A stretch of 64,000 nt of DNA from Nemophila menziesii. Its lineage: Eukaryota; Streptophyta; Magnoliopsida; Boraginales; Hydrophyllaceae. The DNA lies in NCBI GenBank assembly GCA_029959085.1, contig JARWIR010000023.1:7143860-7207859 (forward strand). Reading direction: 5' to 3'. This document shows positions 59,816 to 64,000 of this stretch, one piece after another. A model generated the notes under the pieces. It saw nothing but the letters and a program-made list of their open reading frames with translations. It did no database searches and was not told the DNA's origin. The translations under genes and the position numbers were made by a program. Positions within the stretch are counted from its first letter, which is position 1; each line of letters begins with the position of its first letter.

Positions 59816-62800
59816 CTAATCACTATCATATCCACTAATAACTATGGGTTCATCATCGCTATCAACCTCTATAGGTTCTTCTTCATCACCGTATTCATCC
59901 AAGGTGTCATCATGAATTTCCTCATTCTCATCAATAACCGTATCAAAAGACAAATCAATAAAAAAATGAGCAGGATCAATCTCGATCTCCTCGGTGGATG
60001 CCAGTGGCATGCTGATGTTCTCGTTCCCCGTGCTATCCAATGGTATGCTGATGCTCTCATTTCCAGTAGGGAGTGATTCCGAACCCCATAACTCAGGACT
60101 CCATCCGTGACGATCGTTTATTTCCCAAACGGCTTTCCACCCTTTCATTGATTTCTTTGAACTAATCTCGTCGATGTAAAACACTTTCTTGGCCTGCGAT
60201 GCTAAAATGTATGGTTCGTCAGCCCACTCAAAGTTTGTTGTGTTGATAAATGTTACCCCATGTTCTTGCCTCGATCCAGACTTTTTATACCACTTACAGA
60301 CAAATAACACAACCGAGCACCCTCCAGTGTACATAACCTCCAAGATTTTGATTAATTCCCCGTAATAGGGTTCTTCATTGTAAATGGTACACATTCCGTA
60401 ATCCTGCGTCACTCTTTTCTCTCCTTTGGACTTAGTTACCCACTTGACACCGTTCACAACACATGAATCATATTTATGCACCGAACCATAAGACATGTTT
60501 GCCAAGGACACCATCTCGGGGGTAGCTAATGGATCTCCACGTGAATGCATTCCATGAATCTAATATACAACAATAATAGTTAGTACTTTGATAATAAATA
60601 TATAAGTTATAAACCAATGCCTAAAATTACATACCTTTTCCAAAAACCATTCCTTAAATGTTCGACGATGCGTAATATCTATTTCACCACTCGTTCCCGT
60701 AAGTGTTGATTTGTGTTCACTATAATTGTAAATGAGTATAAATAAACTAATATAAATATATAATATATATAAATGTATATAAATATATAAATATATAATA
60801 TATATATAAATATATATATATATAATATATATAAATATATTTATATATATATATAAAAATATATATATATATTTATATATTTATATAAAAATATATATAT
60901 ATATATATATTATATATTTATATATAAATATATAAATATAAATATATAAATATATAATATATATATATAAAAATATATATTTATATAATATATATTTATA
61001 TAAGATAATAATATTTACTTACGTCATGTATGTTTCGAGTTCGTCGCAGTTATGCAAAATATACCAACTTATGTGCTCCTTCTCCTTATACGGTAAAGAA
61101 ACATACTCTATCTTGCCAACTGGAGTGCATTGGGAATTGAAAACGGATAGCTCTTTTGGGACCAGCGGTGCTTCGTTGTATCTGCCTGGATCGTTGAACC
61201 TTGTTTTTTCTTCACTAAGATATCTTGATATGAAATTCAACGTCTCTTCCGCAATGTACCCCTCGGCTATTGAACCCTCTGGTCTAGCCGGATTTCGGAT
61301 ATACTCTTTCAACTTTTTCAAATACCTTTCAAATGGGTACATCCACCGCATTTGGACTAGGCCACCAAACAATGCTTCATCGTATAAGTGTATCACCAAG
61401 TGGATCATTATATCAAAAAACGCGGGAGGTAAAATCATTTCTAGCCTACACATAAGTTCAACCACCTTCTTCTTTCCCAATACTAACTGTTTCCTGCTTA
61501 GATTTTTATTACAAACGACTCTAAACACGTTCGCTAACCCAATAAACACATCACTAATCGCTTTGTCTTCAATAAGCCCGGGGAGACTAGCCACGAAAAG
61601 ATATTGCATCATCACGTGACAGTCATGAGATTTCATGCCGATAATCTTACCCGTATCACTTTGAACATTGTTTCTCATACTAGATGCAAAACCGTCGGGA
61701 AACTTCTGTGCCTTCAGCCAGTCAAGAAAAATAGTCCGCTTTTCCGGTGTTAGAGTGTACTTTCCCCGTTTCAATATTTTTTTACCATTTTTCTCAGTCA
61801 ACCACAATTCTTTTCTAATCTCCAATTTCTCAAGATCCAGTCTCGCTTTCACGTTATCTTTGTTAACTTTCCCATCAAGACCTATAACTGTACCGAGGAG
61901 AGCATCACACACGTTTTTCTCGCAATGCATAACGTCAATGTTATGTTTCAACAGGTTTTCAGACCAATAAGGTAAACGATAAAAAATACTCTTTTTCTTC
62001 CAATTGAATCGCCGGTTAACATCTTGCTTCACGATCTTTCCCCCAAAATCCTTGTGTTTACCGGGAAACACAATTGGAAGCCCATCTAACTGTGTCTGAA
62101 TACTTGCAGGACTATATTTCTTCGGTGGGCGCCTATCATCGGGTTCCTTGTACAAAACACGTTCGCTTCTAAATGGATGTCCGGCAGGTAACCAACGTCT
62201 ATGGTCAAAGTAAACAATCCCTTTGTTCACACTCAATGACGGAGTATGATCCATGCATTCGGGACAAGCTTTGTAACCTTGACCCGACCATCCCGAAGTG
62301 TATGACCTAGCGGGGAAATCATTAGTGGTAGACAACAAACAAACCTTCATCGTAAACTCTTCTTTCTTGTGGGCATCATACGTAACGATCCCTTTATCCC
62401 ACAACTCTTCCAACTCATCTATAACAGGACGAAGAAAGACATCCATGTCCTTACCGGGTGAACAGGGTCCCGGAATCAACAAACAAAGCTGGAATGTGGT
62501 CTCCTTCATGCATACCCACGGGGGCAAGTTATATACGGTTAATATGACTGGCCACATGCTATACGAGTTGTTCTGCATAGAGAAAGGACAAAACCCATCG
62601 ATTCCAAGACCCAGATATACGTTACGAGGTTCACTAGCAAACTCAGGGTGTAGCGCTGCAAATCTCTTCCAACTATCACCATCAACCGGATGACGCAACA
62701 CATCCGGATCTGCACTGTTACCGGTATGGTGCCAAATCATGTCTTCAGCGGTGTGCGTTGAAGCGAATAGTCGCTGTAATCTCGGAGCAATCGGAAAATA

Positions 62801-63574
62801 TCGAAGCTTCTTATGCGGTACTTTGATACCCTTCTTTGGGTCCCATCTAGACTCGTTACAAACTGGACACTTGTCAAGGTCTTTGTTTTCTTTGTAATAA
62901 ATAACACAATCGTTCAAACAAACGTCGATGGTAACATACCCCATACCCAAACTTTTCAACTTCTTGTTGCATGCTTCATAAGATTCGGGCAAATTGGGAG
63001 GTTTAGGCAAAATACGACCCAACAACTCCAGTAGCTCGGTGAATGAGGTGTTAGTCCATTTGTTCTTTACTTTTACGTGCATTAGCTTGGCAATAAAATT
63101 CAACGAACCCATCGATTCACAACCAGGAAATAATTCTGTCTCCAGTTCTTCGAACAACGTGTCAAAACTGCTTCGACTTGGAATATGTGCATCTCTCATC
63201 TCGGTGTCTCCCGGATGTCCACCAACATCGTGACTCTGTCTCACATCGTCATAAACATGCTGGATTTCATTTACTATAACTGGATCTTTACTTGCAGGGG
63301 GTGTATGTGTTTGTATCTCTTCCTCACCGTGTTTTGTCCAAACCTTATAATCATGGTTAAACCCCTCTCTTAGAAGGTGGGCCATAACATCATTGGTTTT
63401 TAATCGGCAAAAATTATTACACTTCTTACACGGACAAGACAAGTAACCGGTATAACCTCTACTTTTCTTAGCAAAATCGATAAATTTATAAACCCCAAAA
63501 ATATATTCACCATCTAACACATTCGTCGATTCGATCCAACTCTTATCGATACTCATGCCCGAACTCGATGCCAT
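59816..63574 (-). CDS. TNP2-like transposase of the CACTA element
   Basis: The transposase that cuts CACTA element ends. Three exons: 63574-61023, 60719-60635 and 60559-59816, with introns of 303 bp (60720-61022, AT-rich) and 75 bp (60560-60634); GT-AG junctions and phases fit, giving 1126 residues. I chose ATG 63574; an upstream GTG codon extends the frame only marginally. Residues about 10-85 are a Transpos_assoc-type zinc region (YLSCPCKKC, VMAHLLREGF, VWTKHGE). The Transposase_21 core includes YFPIAPRLQRLF, GLGIDGFCPFSMQ (Asp 326), PGKDMDVFLRPVIDELEELW (Asp 376 and 378) and YKACPECMDH; the catalytic role of these Asp residues is my inference. GMKSHDCHVMMQYL begins the DUF4218 region. The last exon is DUF4216-like (GVKWVTK, VLFVCKWY, PYILASQAKKVFYID) with an acidic tail. 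It is long for an En/Spm TNPD but typical for plant TNP2 proteins. No lesion is seen. Confidence 0.93.
60720..61022 (-). repeat. AT-only simple sequence in TNP2 intron 1
   Basis: The whole intron, especially about 60740-61010, is almost pure A and T with ATATAT and AAATAT phases. It would be prone to slippage and cruciform formation. Splice sites at both ends are standard. Confidence 0.85.
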
Positions 63575-63577
63575 CAC

Positions 63578-64000
63578 TTAACAACAATTTGAGTAAACTA
63601 TGCGACTACATTAATAAAAAAAAAAAAAATACATAATTATTACAACCTAATGAATAAAATGAATAAAAATTACAACACAATAAACAAAATAAAAAAAATT
63701 ACAAACTCATTGAATGAATAAATATTACAAACCATTGAATGAATAAAAATTACAAACCATTAAATGAATAAATATTACAAACCATTAAATTAATGAATGA
63801 ATATATAAAAAAAAAAAAAATTAAATAAACAAGTAAAAATATATGAGCACAAAATATAAATTCACACAACACATGCATAATCAACCAACAAATATTTAAT
63901 TCATTAACCTAATCATATGGTATATCAACTTGCTAATATAATCAATTAAATACAAAGCTTAAAAAACATGAAATTTAATGGAAATACCTTGAATTGGATG
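63578..64000 (-). other. TNP2 5' UTR/intron region with tandem repeats
   Basis: Upstream of the TNP2 start the + strand carries about six degenerate copies of a unit of about 28 bp (ATTACAAACCATTGAATGAA) at 63630-63805. Near the window edge the minus strand reads AATTCAAG then GTATTTCC (about 63995-63980), which fits an exon end and splice donor, suggesting a 5' UTR intron. The promoter and the element's 5' terminus lie outside the window. Confidence 0.45.

Larger units (their letters stand above)
54263..64000 (-). mobile_element. CACTA (En/Spm) transposon, right end outside the window
   Basis: It starts with the diagnostic CACTA terminus (CACTACTGGATT) at 54263 within array unit 4, with many inverted copies of a TTAGCGACGA / TCGTCGCTAA subterminal motif just inside. 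It contains a TNP2-type transposase gene and a TNPA-like gene, both on the minus strand, so the visible end is the element's 3' end. The 3-bp target duplication would be ATG (54260-54262), but the other end is beyond the window. Both genes can be spliced to open frames, so the element may be autonomous. Confidence 0.95.

Noticed and set aside
61026..63373. Several + strand ORFs across the TNP2 region
   Set aside because: They are antisense shadows of the long transposase exon on the minus strand.

Overview
The window is nuclear DNA from a flowering plant. The evidence is Ty1-copia retrotransposons with plant-type LTRs, an L1-type LINE whose first ORF is of the plant DUF4283/zinc-knuckle type, a CACTA (En/Spm) transposon with a TNP2-type transposase, GT-AG introns, very AT-rich spacers and the remains of a plant 9-lipoxygenase gene. 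I see no intact host gene, so this looks like a repeat-dominated intergenic region. I cannot name the species.

Region 1 (1-10456) is a lipoxygenase pseudogene hit twice by related copia elements. A heavily deleted older copia element (1-2900, only its 3' end in the window) interrupts the lipoxygenase coding sequence at 2900/2901. A young, nearly complete copia element (4127-10451, 5-bp target duplication TTATG) sits in the lipoxygenase 3' UTR. Its gag-pol frame (4914-8993) is open except for one amber codon. Between gag-pol and the 3' LTR both elements carry a tandem array of about 48-nt units, each able to fold as a three-way junction, with base changes that preserve pairing, followed by a conserved domain of about 170 nt closed by a covarying stem. 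I consider this RNA-like architecture the most interesting pattern in the window.

Region 2 (10457-21171) is AT-rich spacer holding MITE-like pieces, a full-length but dead L1-type LINE on the minus strand (13740-19059, 17-bp target duplication, ORF1/ORF2 joined by an ATGA overlap), and a degenerate inverted-repeat element built from GAGCTCG-like words (20105-20815).

Region 3 (21172-54262) is a tandem array of four diverged copies of a unit of about 9.5 kb (21172-30392, 30393-37585, 37586-44752, 44753-54262). Units 1 and 2 are nearly identical; units 3 and 4 are progressively more diverged. Each unit carries decayed pieces: a LINE ORF1-like fragment, a tRNA-iMet primer-binding-site-like motif beside an LTR-like end, and an unrecognised transcription-unit-like segment. 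Unit 4 also contains a captured exon-intron-exon gene fragment flanked by a 525-bp duplication.

Region 4 (54263-64000) is most of a CACTA transposon inserted in unit 4 and running off the right edge. Its two genes read right to left: a 3-exon TNP2-like transposase (1126 aa predicted) and a 5-exon TNPA/Transposase_24-like DNA-binding protein (432 aa predicted). Both splice into open frames, so the element may be autonomous. Between them lie a minisatellite of about 80 monomers, nearly every one holding a W-box core, and a promoter-proximal cluster of the same repeats found at the element's end.
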